DNA of 64,000 bases from Owenia fusiformis (GCA_903813345.2 CAIIXF020000005.1:34785375-34849374); one strand, 5' to 3'; numbered from the stretch's first letter, positions 38,955 through 53,060 are shown. Numbers and translations: made by a program. Notes: generated from the sequence alone by a model not told the origin.

Positions 38955-39870
38955 TTTATTTTATATTCGTCGATCATGAGATAAGAAATATGTTTGATTT
39001 AACACAAAGTTATTCAATGTACGACGCATCATTACTCCTGAGATATTCTTTCTTTTACAAATAAAAGTTTGACGAAATTCAAATGACAAAACAGATGCAT
39101 AGGAATATTTTTTGAGTGTAATGATTGATGGTTGACAGGCATATCTTTTAAACATGGAAGTTAAATAGATGATTGGCAATGCATGAGTTTCTCTCCAAAA
39201 ACATATATGTCGTTATAACTGGTCAAACGTGAAAGTTAGATTGATATTTGGCAGGCATGATTCTCTATTCTAAACATAGAATTTAGACAGCTTGTTGACA
39301 GGCGTCTCTCTCTCTCTCTCTCTCTCTTATACGCAGAAGTTAGATAGATGGTTGACAGGCGTCTCACCGTAGAAGTTAGATAAACGATTTGCATTCATGA
39401 GTCACTCTCCAAAACGTATATGTCGTTATGGCTGGCCAAATGTGAAAGTTAGATTGATAATTGGCAGGCTTGAGTCTCTATTCTAAACATAGCATTAAGA
39501 CAGCTTGTTGACAGGCGTCTCTCTCTCTCTCTCTCTTATACGCAGAAGTTTGATAGATGGTTGACAGGCGTCTCTCTTTAATACGTAGAATTTAGATAGA
39601 TGGTTGACAGGCATCTCTTTCAAACGAAGACGTTAGACAGATGATTGCCATGCATGACTTTCTCTCTAAAACATATACGTAGTTATGGCTGGCCAAGCGT
39701 GAAAGTTAGATTGATAATAGAATTTAGACAGCTTGTTGACAGGCGTCTCTCTCTTATACGCAGAAGTTAGATAGATGGTTGACAGGCGTCTCTCTTTAAT
39801 ACGTAGAATTTAGACAGGCGTCTCTCTTTTATACATGTACATAGAAGTTGGATACTTGTCGGCAGGCACG
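38955..39870 (+). repeat. Minisatellite with (TC)n runs
   Basis: Variant units of roughly 45-60 bp share GAAGTTAGATAGATGGTTGA, CAGGCGTCTC and long TC runs (39307-39328, 39519-39536). A larger ~200-bp higher-order period containing AACATATATGTCGTTATG-like segments is visible. Confidence 0.75.
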
Positions 39871-42800
39871 AATCACTCTTTTTAACACGGAAGTAACAAG
39901 GATGGAGTTAACAAGAGAAGGGTTAGGGCTCAATAGACGACCATGACGTCATATCGAATCTCTGTTGATCTATGGCCGACCACTAAGTTGCATCACGTTA
40001 TTCTTCACCATTCACCACCTGAAGCAAAAACACAGAAATGTCTCCATTGTTTACAATAATTTTATTCTTAAATTTTAAATTTTGATTGACCTTATTCTTG
40101 AACCCCACGTTGAGTAGAAAAATTAGTCATGCATGTCAAGGAATGTGAACTATAAATATATTGTTATCTCTTTGGCAGTGATACTAAAGAGAAGCCATCT
40201 GTGAACAATCATATCAGAATACATAAATCTTTAAGTTATACCCTATCGGCTTTATAGTCCTGCGAAATTACTCGTTAACTGGATATTGGGTAACTCGGGA
40301 GTCTTCTTATGATTCTAATAAATGACTTACTCTTATCCTAAAATGTTAGTTGTTGCATTGTTATACCAAGGAGGATTGGTCGCGCTAAATTTCGATTTTT
40401 AACAATGAAAATGTCACAATGTCGTTTAATTGTCTTACGGTTATAAAAGTACTTTTAAATATTCACCTTGCTTCAGTCTAGAAAAGCTATTTTTATCGAT
40501 TGCATTATATTTTCAAGTAAGCGAATCGAAGGATCCCTCAAATTAATTACTCATAAGACTGAATTACTAAATTGGCCGATTTGCCGATTATTCTCTTATT
40601 CAACAAGGCGTCGAATTGCATCATTTACAGTAACGCCCACATCGCTTGAAAGCTTCTCTATATTTTATCTGAAAGATTGCATCAACAGACTGACATTTCA
40701 AATGCATAGTTTTATCGTGCTCTCCGATGAACGCTGAAAACGACCACATCCCGTTTAATAATTTTCAGGACCGAATGTATAGGGCTTTTTGAGAAGTAAC
40801 TCAGTGTGATTTAGTTACACGTTTACCCCACCCTAAGCCCATTTAGGACAGGATGTAGGATTTTTGAGAACAAATTTGGATGAGCCTATGTTTAGCTTAT
40901 CACATTGAGCTGTATGTGTTCTGTTCACATACATATAAGTGCAATAAGTTAATTGTTATTTTATGTTATCTGGATAAACATGTACATATTTATACAGGGT
41001 GTCCCTATTTACACATTTGTATTCAGTATCTCTTTCTATTACTTTCTGTTTTTCAAACTCTCGCACATTGTATTATATACCATTAAATAAATCTGTCAAA
41101 TTTTTCTGGGCGTGTTTTTTTGCGCTCAATACACTAATCTTTGAAATTGGCCAAAATAATCATATAATTTCAAATCTTCAGTTTTTGAAAAATAGTTTGA
41201 ATGAAATTTTCATTATGCATTTGAAAAAATTGAATTCTTTTCTAGACTAAATTTTGATGACCATTCTCAAATATTGTTGACTATAGCTAGTGATTGTAAA
41301 AGGGAAATGGTCAGAGCAGCTCGATTATTGATAAAAACACTGTCCTGGCCTGTCCGAGATAATCATTTGACCAAAATAAATAGTTTATAAAAGACTTAAT
41401 GACGTAAAATTCAATCTGTATCCATGTTCAGTAACACTTATTTATTGCATTACGATGTCATGATTTAGAACTGCATTGTTCAATGCAATTTCAAACGAGT
41501 CGGTCTAATCAACAGCTCGCTTGACGAATGTAAAAAAGTAAATCGAGTTTTTTATACTTTTGGTTTAAAGAGGGACCTCAAGAGACTCAGTGAAAGGTGA
41601 CGCCATTATATGTGCTGTCCTTGGAGGATCATACATTATTGGTAAACAACTGCATACATTTTTATAGAATTATATTTTGTGCTACTCAAGAGTACCATTG
41701 TCCATGTTGCCATAGCAACCCTATCTCTACCATAATTAAACGATGTTCACCCAAGAGAAGGACCAACACATACATAGATTTTATTATATAAAAACATCAA
41801 AACCGTTCATTTCTTATTTTAGGTTTTACTAGCTTTTCAGGTCGATATTGTAAACCTTTTGTCGTAGTATCAAGCTTAATGACTCCATTTTCCGAAAACG
41901 ATTGGTTTATCAATTTTTACTTGCGGTAATCATCAAACGGTTGCCATTTAATTTCATTGTACTCTAAGGATAATGGTAACGGCCATTCTGGGTCTCTACT
42001 AGACAATTATCGTTCTTAGCAATATCCTCCCGAAATATAGTTACAATACTTTTGGTGTATCTCCAAATTACATCACTGAATACAAACCAATAAATCAAGT
42101 TGATCCCTAAATACTTTATCGAGGACATTCGGATGCTTCTTGTGTATATATAGTGCAGTGTTCTGCGTGAAAAGGGTCGATTGATGACGATTGTATATGA
42201 ACAAATTTCTGGAATGTAGCGTTTTGTAATCCCGAGCAAACTATTAAAGATATACTTGTGGCGGTACAGCAATTTAAAGACGCTTAGAATAGTCTACGTA
42301 AAAATTTAGGATGCAGTTAACTACAGTTGTAATAGTAATATTTGTAATGGCATACAGACCGTTATTTATAATGATTGTTATATTGACACACGTAGTTTTC
42401 ATATTGGATGTTTATTCATACCATATATTGCCACACTTACTTCAGTGTATTAACTTATTTTTCCAAATTCTCTATGTAATTATGACAAATTTGATATCAG
42501 AATTGTGCGTGTGCCCTTTTAGTGTTGTGCTGACCTGGTTAGGTTTGAAGCTGTTTAATGTTCAGACGTCTAAGGATATGTGGAGGTTACTTACCGGAAA
42601 GGACTGAATAAGGGTTTTATACCGAGTGTGAATGTGACGACATTTCCAGATTGACTAAAATATTGACCGAGATATCAAGCTAACATTAAATCATCGACAA
42701 TGGATTATAAGGGATGATTTAAATATCACATGATCCACATAATTGTCAATGTTTCATAAAACCTCTACTGGTAATAGTAAAAATCAACACTAAAGTAACT

Positions 42801-44242
42801 TTAATTTCGATAATATGTTATTCTTGTTCGATTTAATTTGCAGAATAGGAGCAGCTAAATGTTTCAATTATTTCGCTATAGCGAGTACATTGAACAAAAA
42901 AGTCAGATATTGGCATACGGTTACAACCAGAGTGAGTGTTTATTTTTTGTTAAAAGCAATTTAAAAAAGTTTTTTTAAGATTCAACTTTACAAGAAAATG
43001 AAATTTCTTAAACAGTGAAAATGAAACCTTTGAAATTATTCGGAAAAACAAATATTTTAGAAAAAAGTCAGAAAATAAAATACGGGGACGATCAGGTGAA
43101 TATATGTTGCATTCTCTTGGGTTATTCACCGGGGAATTATAGTGTCATGGTATTAATCGAAATCTTAAATGGTTTCGTCAGTTTAATAACGTTTTATTCT
43201 GGGGGCAACACGACTGCATGGGCGGTGATTGTTGCGAAGTTAAATAATGTAAAAGTTATCTGGATCAAACGGTCCTCAATGGAGATTTCCGATTGATCTA
43301 GAAATTTCAATTCCGTACAAGGTAAAGCAGTAGAAACAGATGACTAGATTTGGAAAGTTGAAGGGAAATGGAGTAGGACTCTAAGGCATGGAAGTAGTTT
43401 CTGTGATTTAAGAGATACTTCGCATTCAAGATTAAAGTTTTTATTCTCATCATGCCGTTCATGAGCGTTGCGATTAATCCGGCCTGAGTTAAGTGAATTT
43501 CACATTTTTAACATCTGTCTTATTGGTTTACGGCGAAGGAATACGCTCTTCTTAAATTACGAAGTTTACATTGTAGAATACTAATGACGTAGTTTTGATA
43601 TGTTTTGGAATTAAAGGAACACTGTCAAATTAAAAAGTAATACATCAAATACATCCATAAAATACTATTATTAGTCATCTATGGTACGACTCAGCTACTT
43701 TTAGAGTGCTAATACAAAACGCACCTCGTAATTCAGGGGACAATACACCGGTCAAATTGACACCATAGAAGGATAAATATATTAAATTAATATTCTCAAA
43801 AGGAAACGTTCATTAGTAAAACCATGTTCTATTGTCTCAACTCCAAAATTAATAAGATCTGACTTAAGAAATAAATACCGAGATTATGATTTATATATGA
43901 CCGAAGATTTTATCGATAATGCAACCAATGTCACAGTTCTAATTGTTCTAGTTATTGTGACATCACATATCATGTTAGAATTAAAATTAATACCTGATTT
44001 GAGAAGCGATATTATGATGGGATAATCAAAACTATTTATCAATTTTTTTAATAATAAGTGTTTAAATATTTTAAGAAATGAGTTCGGAAAGTGGTTCCTT
44101 AAATTAATTCTTGTGAGTACATATTCGGTAACTTAATTTTACCATAAAATATTCATGAACATCGAAAATAATTTTAAATATATGCTATAAGGAATTTCTG
44201 GAAATATCCTCGTAAAACATAACAAAGACGATGTATTATATA
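39871..44242. other. Unannotated AT-rich stretch
   Basis: Frames at 40468-40737, 41964-42272, 42311-42607 and 43015-43296 are hydrophobic or AT-driven with no recognisable motif. None is claimed as a gene. Confidence 0.4.
40998..41060 (+). mobile_element. Isolated mariner-type terminus
   Basis: TACAGGGTGTCCCTATTTAC starts at a TA. No matching inverted end was found nearby, so this is a fragment. The frames over it are not supported as genes. Confidence 0.35.
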
Positions 44243-44880
44243 CAGAGTGTCCACAAAGTATGGGGGCCCCTATGCAGACACATACACATGTGTCCATAGT
44301 TTGTGTCATATATCATTCTAAGCTCATCCAAAGTTACATTGATTTGCCAAGTATCATGGGTCAATTCACAAATGGGTAAAAGTTACAGGCATTTAAATAT
44401 TTAGTGTTTGGTCAAAATTTAAGTCAGTTTTACACCTGAGTAATAGTTAGTGTGTCTCCCTGGGCTATGTTTAACAGCAGCAATGCTTTCCATATATGAC
44501 CTTAAAAATGCTTCAAATAGGGATGTGGCATTTTGTAATCCTCATAAAACCTTTTTAAGGCATTTTAGAAGAATTTCCTTGGAGTATTTACCCTCAATGT
44601 CCTCTTTTTAGAACTCAATATCCATCAATAGCACCCATATTTTCGGTCACATTCAGGTCAGGGCTGTTGCCAAGATACTGAAATGAAATATAGTTATATT
44701 TTTGATCAAACACTAAGTTTTGAAATGACTTGTAACTTTTTACCATTTGTGAGTTGAACCATGATACTTGGCAAATCAATGTAACTTTGGATAAGCTTTA
44801 GAATGATAAATGACACATACTATGGACACATTTGTATATGTCTGCCTAGGGGGGGGGGGCAATACATTTGGGACACCCTG
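44243..44880. mobile_element. 638-bp mariner-like palindromic element
   Basis: CAGAGTGTCC and GGACACCCTG ends are flanked by TA. Arms of about 180 bp match, with shared AGTTACATTGATTTGCCAAG and TCAAACACTAAG-type segments. A G tract occurs near the right end. Confidence 0.75.
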
Positions 44881-45782
44881 TAGATACACCATTTCCATCT
44901 ATCAATCCTAGCGATATCTTAAATTATTGATACATTCGATCAACTACTAAAAGTGTTTTTTTTTTTTCAAAAATATACTTTACAATGTGTAAATGATAAA
45001 AATCTTGTAGGGCTGATAGGGTGAGCAAAAAGGATATATATTTGATTAAATATAGCTTATTATCTGTAAAATCTACTTTTTCACAGAGTACTGTTTCGCT
45101 TTTTAAACTATCAATAATTCAAACGAACAAATTTCCTTGCACTGACATCCCCGAGCATGCCTGGTAATCACTCATGTCATTAGTCCAGCATCAGTTGCAT
45201 GTTTTAGAAGTTTTTTGATACACCCTCTGTCCATATAGAAAAGTGATGATGTTTTAATTAACGAACTAGGATATGATGAATGAGATTCTAGTCGCACCTC
45301 TGAAATGTACTTTGCACTCATGAACCAAAGTAAGCTTAATGTGCCTGTCATATGGGGATTAATTATGGATAAAGCGTCCATTACTTGTGTGCCAACAAAC
45401 ACTACGAATAAAGAAACGCACTTAGCCCCTTGATTAATCAAATTACAACCGACATTGTTTCAACTTAAATCTGCACGCTTAAATATTCACTGGACGTCTT
45501 CGATGGTCTAAGGTATGCAAACTGTGGTCATATATTTGCTCTTCCATCTGTCCTTGCATCAAATGTGAAAATCAAATGTCGGAAAAACAAATATGACGAC
45601 TTTTAGAAAGCTCCATAAAGTAGGCGTCCTTAAAAGAGTGCTTGTTATTTTGGTAAGCTTAGCTTCAAGTTGATGCGTATCGTTTTGGTCAACTGTCAGT
45701 CGATGCGTGTTATTAACATTGCTTTAACACGCCATTAAATGGATAGTTCTGGTGGCTAATGTTAAAGAGGGGATGTACAAAC

Positions 45783-45851
45783 CTTTGTGTTCTTCACGAC
45801 AGGGAGAGACCTTCGCTTCCTCGTGGATAATGCATTTTGAATGTTCTGCAA
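45783..45851 (-). CDS. Possible downstream exon of the 48 kb minus-strand peptide gene
   Basis: The minus strand reads atttttatgttttag, then TTGCAG and 21 further codons, then donor gtttgt. Either AG (45851 or 45845 start) gives phase 0, and the end is phase 0, so it is frame-compatible with the exon at 47835-48173 about 2 kb upstream. The peptide NIQNALSTRKRRSLPVVKNTK carries a tetrabasic RKRR site, which fits a processed precursor. The exon is short and the donor is not ideal, so it could be chance. A terminal exon was not resolved. Candidate acceptors at about 45403 and 45359 give only short tails. Confidence 0.28.
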
Positions 45852-47724
45852 CTAAAACATAAAAATGAGTATAATTCATTTCAAATGCCACCTCCTACAC
45901 CTTCTAAACCAAGCTTACATTTTATCAAACAACGATGAGTAAATGATGATAAATTGCACTTTACGAGCAGATGCCGGCAAACAGCTAGGCTTGATGATGT
46001 GATGATGTATTTCGCAATATTTAATAAAAAGTCAACCGATGTAATAAGTTTCCAGTTCTTGCAATTTATATTAAGCACTTGATCAACACTTGATTTGTAA
46101 AAACGGTTGCGATGATGTATTATACAATATTTAATAATTTTGAGATTTTTTTTTTACAGACCTTAACTCATAATCAAAACTTGATTTGTAAAAGTTGTTG
46201 GGACGACAAGAAGCATTCTCTGAATACCAAGAGGTGATTTACATGTTTCATAACTAATTGGTCATCAAAGATTCATGCAAAATATGTTTTACATCTATCT
46301 TCATCATTTATTCTACAATCATCCATCTCTCCTCTTTGAATACATAACTCATTTGTAATTAATTCATAAATTATTGATTTCGATTTTCCCTCTTAAAATT
46401 ACCCATGTGTTATGAAGGTACTGAATGATGGACTCTAACAGTGTTTATTTGATAAAACAAGTGATAAACATTCCATTTGTAGATGAAACACTAGATCATA
46501 TTAAATGCATAATCTGATTAAGAAATGTTTCAGTGTGAAAACTGATTTGAAATTGCTTTCGAGTTAATGTGAAAAATAGCTGTATACTGCACAGTTTACA
46601 CTTACTAACTAGTTATGTCGAGCCAAATTAGGTAATTGTGTTAACAAATGTATAAATTAATCAAAGCTGAAAAATAGTTGTTAAAAGGATAAGGTTGGTA
46701 ATTAACACATTTTTGCAAATCGAGTTTTCTTTCCATTTCTCATTTATTCCATAAAAAATTCAAATAAAATGACAAATACAATAGATAAAGTACATGATGT
46801 AATGGCGGAGAATGTTAGATACCTTCAGTTGGGTTGGGGGGGGGGCGTTGTTTTGATTAATCTAAGATATCAAGAGCTTGCCAAATGAATGACTAACTAT
46901 TTCAATAACTTGTTCAATCTCGAATTTGATGAAATTTCTGCCTCCAAATAACGATTGAATTTTTTCATTTGATGCAGTAAAGAGGTTTTTAATACTTAGG
47001 TTGTTTGTTGTTCAGCACCACAAACACAAAACAGGTCGTTAACTCCCTATGCAAATAAATGTGCATTAAATAACAACATGTAGGATCTCCAAGGAATTCA
47101 GTCCAATAACCTGTTCAACAATATCTTCTAAGTGGCCTTTTCTTCACTTGGTCCCTTAAACAAACTACTCAACCAGGATGAAATTGATGAATGCTAGCCA
47201 AAAGAAGCTCCCAGAAATGCTAGGAGCCAATTTTGTTGAATTTTCAGGAAGCACTATGCGTGCAGTTCCATATTGTGTAAATACATCATTTGAGCACCTT
47301 GAATATCAATCAAAAAATCCAACGAGAGCTCTGATCCCATGTACCAGATTAAAAACAAATCAGCCTGCTTTTTACGTCCTCTATAGCCTTTGTTACAAAT
47401 CTATTTCAAACAAAAGCTTGGCAATTTTCTTACTGTAAAGTGAGCGAGTGTAGAATATGTCGTAAAAGGGGCAAGTTAATTTTATATATATATTTCTTAT
47501 CTATTTATTCACTTACCATGCGACAGAAAGAAGGAGATGCATATAATGATGATACTTACTGCTCAATTTGACTTAATTTTTGAACTGACCCCAATGACCA
47601 TAGAAAACAGTACAGGGTCATCAGAGCATCAAAAGTCAAAAGTTTTTGAACTTTTATGAACAAGGAAAAAAACAAAGATTCAGATATCAACAGGCTTTTC
47701 CACGCTATGAAATGAATACTTCCG

Positions 47725-47750
47725 GCTGCCAAAATTATGGAGGGGAGTGT
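47725..47750 (+). mobile_element. Isolated terminus of the 53598-54472 family
   Basis: TTATGGAGGGGAGTGTA matches the right end of the complete element at 53598-54472. No left end is visible. Confidence 0.5.
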
Positions 47751-47834
47751 ACAACTATAACACTACTTGTGGTCCATCAATAGAAAGGGGACAATTTCTA
47801 GAGATCATTAGTAACACCTGATGATCATACTCAC

Positions 47835-48173
47835 TTGATTTGAAAATTGTCTTCTTGATAAATCATTTCTTAGTTGAGAAACGGCATCTTCCCAGAAGGT
47901 TATGTGCTGCAGAATGTTTTTATTTTTAGACAATTTACGGGCCAATGACTCCACCGTACTAAGATCATTTGGCGAGATGCCCTCAGTCGCAACTGTCTCT
48001 TCTGCAAAGAACCCTGGGTCAAAGTCTCGTGCAGTTACGACATTGTCCTGGGTGCCTAGAGCGGCTAGAGTATCGAGAATATTGTTTGAGTTTTGGATAG
48101 CAGAACGTTTCTCCCCATCCGCTTTCGCCGTGCATCCCCACCACGGGCAAAACAATCTCTTTGGCGGAGCGTG
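47835..48173 (-). CDS. Internal exon of a probable secreted peptide precursor (C-P-W-W-G-C ring)
   Basis: On the minus strand a pyrimidine-rich acceptor (cttcatttttccag) precedes an open exon of 113 codons that ends at a consensus donor (gtgagtatg). Both ends are phase 0. The exon begins HAPPKR and continues LFCPWWGCTAKADGEKR: a short cysteine-bridgeable ring between two dibasic sites. An acidic, helix-prone spacer follows, with a second basic run (SRR) near the end. Dibasic sites plus a small cyclic motif plus acidic spacer is the usual layout of neuropeptide or hormone precursors. The four-residue ring has the spacing of urotensin II, but its FWK core is absent. No signal-peptide exon was found upstream within about 1 kb, so the first exon is missing or distant. 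A splice-flanked exon with codon-like sequence is well supported. The peptide-precursor role is inferred. Confidence 0.55.
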
Positions 48174-51100
48174 CTGGAAAAATGAAGAGATATAAGGTTT
48201 CGTTATACACGCATAAGTGATCAATCATTTTTAACCAAAGATGAGATGACATGCTAAAATGTTCTGGTATTTAGTTTTCTATAGTCTTATTGGATATTAT
48301 TTAAGTATTACTTTGGAGGTAAGCATTGTATACGTGAAATTCTAGTACCGTCAGTGTCTGGCATGACATACTTCACTGACCTACGAGCGGCATAGTAACT
48401 CGGTGAGTCAAAATAAAGTAACCCAAAGAAATGCAATTTAATAACAGTCATCCAGCATAGGTTTAAAATCATATTTGGCACAATTAGCAAGGAAATAGTA
48501 AAAGTAAATGCGAGATAAAGGAAGTAGCCAACAGGGATTAGAGGCAATACCGTAAGCACAGGGTTTCATTTAATTAACGGTGTTTCATTTGTACTTTCAC
48601 ATAATACCCAAATGCTTACAATTGGACCCTATAGAGGATTCAATCTGATGAAATGAAAAATCGAATTGGTCTCAACATTCTTTGTATTTCCAATCGTGCT
48701 TGGGAGATCAAACAAAGGTATAAGAACCATTGAATTGAACTTAACAAAAAAGGCTGCATGACAATTTAAAAATCCCTGTAGACAATTCTCAACAATAAAA
48801 CTCCAACGAAATTACTAGCATGAAACCATGTACTCTAGCGAAGGGATATAGTTCGTATCGCCCTAAACTCATATCTTCAGTGTGGTCCAGCGTTGTTGCT
48901 CCATCAGCTTGGGGAAATTAGCGAATGAGATATGAGCAGACTATCAAACGAGAACTCGAAAGTAGACCTGTTATTTATCAAAGACCACACTTTCTTTCAT
49001 GCGTGTCAATTAATCACAAAGAAGATCCCATTGTGGCGTGGCCGTGTCGATTATCTCCGACTGCAGGTGTATAATTTTCCCGGGCTTAAAATATATTCCG
49101 CTAAAAATGTCGTATGCTAAATCTCGTCTGCCGAATGCATACGTAAATTACTCTTGAATCTGATTGGATTGGCACATTATCAATTGCAATTATTTTTATA
49201 TAATGTTACGTATGCAAATCGTTTCTGCTCACACATTTTAGGGACCATGTGATTCCATGTTTTATTATCGCAGCTCTGAAATAGTAATGTGCCATTGTGT
49301 TTTTATAGCTGTCATTAAGAGAGCAACACCAGGACAACGCGACTAATAAGCCCTTTTCCTTTGGCTTATCTCTCCTAATTAATCATACTCTGTGTCCTAT
49401 TATGAAAATCTTTTATTCGATTCTGAAATTGTAACCAAATGAATTATGAAATTTGAGCTCAAGCAGATTGGCGTTGAAGTATGAAGTATTTTAATCATAA
49501 CTGAATATAGCTTGTCCTACAGTACGGATAATTATACATTAAGAGGATGATTTATCATAATGCGATTGTGAAATTAAAAAATATTGTAAACAGACGGTAA
49601 ATAAACAATTAAAAATTGCGCGGTTCGGAACGCTTAGCAAGTAACCTCAACTTTCTTGCAAATTTTAAAGCTGGCTACATTGGGTCCCCTTTGTTCTCCA
49701 GAAAACTTTAATTTATAGAAGGATTCTCTCAGCTATCATTCAAGAAATATTTGTGAGAATGGTTGTATTGACGGAAAATGTTACGAGTGAGATATTGAAT
49801 AATTTCGTTTGGGATTAATAGCAAAGAGGAAGAGATAAGCACCTGTGAAAGAATTTATTGAACGGCCCTCGTAGCTGTTGCCGCCAACACATTTCTATAC
49901 ACATATTTGTTCTTTGAATATTGGTCTTTGGCTTGCCTTCCAACTCTCTCTACTTATAGATAATTTCGTTAATTGCTACACTAGCAAACCTTGTTGACAA
50001 GTAGACCTGATGACGAATTGCATTAAAACGATACGGTCAATGTAACATTAACTTGGCTTTCCAACAAATTTTTGCTCTTGTTCATTTACCCAACCTATTT
50101 TGTTTTTAGCAAACGCAGGCATGTCGTGGGTTGATTTTATAATTGTTGGCCCCTGGTAAATCAAAATTACATTCTATCAAAATTGACAGCTTTTGATCGT
50201 ACTTTTGATGAAAATAGTGGCAGAAAATGATAATCAATATGAAATCAATACATTCATATAAAAGTTGCACATGACTCTACGGGAATGAATTACATTTTTC
50301 ACATAGCCCATTCCTCGCAAACAATTGAGTATTTTAATAGCTTTTGCACCAAAGAGCATCCTGAAAAGAAACAGTTCATTTCTGGCCTACCCGTCAGTTC
50401 CCCTCAAAGTTCCGCTCTTAAGTTGTACATAAGAGGGTAATGAAAAGACAAGAAGCCAATCTAGGTGAGACAATCACATCAAAATTCCACACATTTACAC
50501 AATTATTCTGGTAGGATCTTATTTGTGTGTTATTTCCAAGTTGGCAGTCATTTGGCTCGCTTTTGCCTCGCACTTTGTTATCTCTTTAATATAGTGCTAA
50601 TATAGTACATCAGGTGCACTAGTTATCACGGCGGATGTATATGTTAAAAGGATCAACCTTCGTTCAGGTCTGACACCCAGAAGTATAGCTCTTGGCAGAA
50701 CTTAGATTTATAGCCAACTTAAAGTCAACACGTCCCCAAACCAAAACAATATCGAGATAAAAAGCTTTATCTTGTTTTATATAATTTCTTTTGACTATTC
50801 ACTGACGCAATTCGCAGCAATTGAATAAACTTTGATATCCATAGCCTCCAGTAAAGTTGGATATCTTGCGGTCAATAACCAATTAATACTTAACATAATA
50901 CATCATATTCAAAGACTTCAAAAGCCCCAATACGAAGTTTGGGCCGGGATAACTCAAGTAACGTATCAACCTACTCAGCTATTGGTATTATTCATTACAT
51001 TTGGTGTGCCAATAAAATAAAATATTTATTAAGCCTATATTTGACAGACATGAAACCATTTTACATAGGGACGTGATGCAGTTGTGGAAACAGTTTGGTC

Positions 51101-51920
51101 GGTGTGTGAGGAACGATAACTCATCCCTCAAACAGGAGATATTTACGTTCAATTAGATTCAAACTGGCCTCGAGAGAGAAACGAAAACAGAAGCTACAAT
51201 CGAAATTAAATATTAACGCCTGATTTCTATTGACTTTTAGACCTATTATCAGTATTATTGATGTTTGATTGTCAACGTACCAATTAATTAACTATTTATT
51301 TGCATGATTTCTGTCCAAATAATTACCAACATGTTGAAGTGTGACGAATAAATCTAAATGAAAAAAGAGGGGGAGCTAGACTATTACCACCATCTTCCTT
51401 GTCAAATCATTCTTTTAAGCACTTGAACTCTGAGACATCCGTGACCAAATCATATTTATATATTCACACCACAGGACTAAATGTCACACTTTTACACCTT
51501 TCTTACATTAACCTTATATTTTCATTGGCCGAGGACGATATGCTTGAAAGGTTACAACAGAAACCAGCATTTAGATTGAAGTGAGACAATCAACAAAACT
51601 GAGAAATTGATAAGGTCTTTGCACAACCCTTTCGTCAATTGGCCTGTATAATGTATTCTAAACCGTCCATTTTCAAGCATTTTCATTTTGGGAAACTATA
51701 TTTTAGTTTATTCAGTTGCTTCATATCAGAAATTGGACTTAGTGAGCTCAAGATGGTTACAAATCGAAATTACAATTGGTTATATTGATTTTAACATGAA
51801 CGGACCCACGCAATGAGTGATTGACGCCCTTATCTTTGAAATGTCAACGGATACGTAACCCTGTGAGAATCTATGTACACAGTCAAGGCATCAATATAGT
51901 TTTCTTAACATTTCAATGTA
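48174..51920. other. Unannotated; may contain the first exon of the 48 kb minus-strand gene
   Basis: About 1 kb upstream on the minus strand was searched for a phase-0 signal-peptide exon without success. The plus frame 48932-49066 ends at a possible donor (CTGCAG|gtgtat) but has no other support. Confidence 0.35.
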
Positions 51921-52211
51921 CAAGGTGTTTCAAAACGACCGTCTCCAAAACGCAGCCAATTCTAGATAGCGTTTTTCTTTCATGTTTTGATCAAATCAAG
52001 CAAATTAATCCGTTTATAGTGATTTTAAAACGTAAATTTACAAAATATGTTCTCAATAAGCAATTATGCCAATATCTTTAATTGCAGCGAAGTCAAGTAT
52101 TGAACTTGGTTTATTATTCTTTATAAGTATATCAATATATATCATGGGTTATATCATGCGTTGTCTTTAATAGACTGTGGAGTGGGAGGTCGGTAATTCT
52201 GAAACCCCCTG
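51921..52211. mobile_element. 291-bp mariner-type MITE
   Basis: CAAGGTGTTTCAAAACGACC and the diverged inverse ending GGTTTC/GAAACCCCCTG are flanked by TA. About 19 of 26 terminal positions match. Confidence 0.5.
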
Positions 52212-52584
52212 TATTTATGCATGTATGTTCCATTCTCCAAGTCCAGTACTTTAAAAGTAAATATTTAATATTAAAATAAATATTTTCCGCTTCGTCATGC
52301 CTTGGGGTCGTTCTGTTTTCCTGAGAGAAAAGCTGTGTAGTTCTTATTACCACACCCCAGTGCAAATATATACAGGTTAAACAAACTAATTCATGTTTTT
52401 CATAGCAATCGATTCTGTTGACTTGTAAGTGCGTATTGTTCTTTTTATTTCCGCAACTAATGGTCAAATGCATAAGGTTTCTTAGAACTGAAAAGATACG
52501 ATTTGGATTACGGTAAACTGATGGGGATTGTTTTATGAGCTAAATCGTGTTCACTGCTGTTTACAATGAAATAGTATAAAGGCT

Positions 52585-53060
52585 TACATATGCCGATTGG
52601 GCGAAATCCCACTTGCCCCAACAAGTCCGATCCCGACCGATATTACCGGCATCACCGTCAGCTTCTAGTCCCGACGTGTCCTATCAAGTACCACGATGCC
52701 CCATGGAATCTCGTTAACTTTACCCCATCGAGTCCCATCGAGTCCCATCATGCCCCACGGGAAATGATGATTTAGTAAAAAAGGCTTCGATGCGGCCATT
52801 TTGATCTCAAGCGAGTCGACGTCACATGGTCAAAAGTCCCACAATGCCCCATGGAAAGAATGAACATGTTCGGCTTCGTAGGGCGTGGCCCCATATTGTC
52901 CCATCAAGTCCCATTGAACTTCATGGGGTAATTATAAAGTCTCACGGAGTTCAATGGAGTCATTTTGGGCAAAGCCTCATTTTTGCTTGTCCATGTATAA
53001 CTCGGCCAGAAGAATCTCAAAGTTATTAATAATAGGTCCTCCGTTGACAATGCCCCATTA
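52585..53060 (+). repeat. Degenerate CCCATCAAGTCCC / ATGCCCCATGG repeat tract
   Basis: GC-rich, locally repetitive sequence has many GTCCCATC(A/G)AGTCCCAT and ATGCCCCATGGA words. Open frames here are compositional. Confidence 0.5.

Noticed and set aside
42311-42607. 98-codon hydrophobic frame that could be a membrane protein
   Set aside because: T-rich sequence gives hydrophobic codons by chance. There is no promoter, splice or motif support.
47902-48195. Plus-strand 97-codon frame
   Set aside because: It is the antisense shadow of the splice-flanked minus-strand exon at 47835-48173.
48308-48559. Minus-strand hydrophobic frame as a signal-peptide exon for the 48 kb gene
   Set aside because: Its plausible donors (gtcagt, gtatgt, gtatac) end in phase 1 or 2, whereas the downstream exon requires phase 0.
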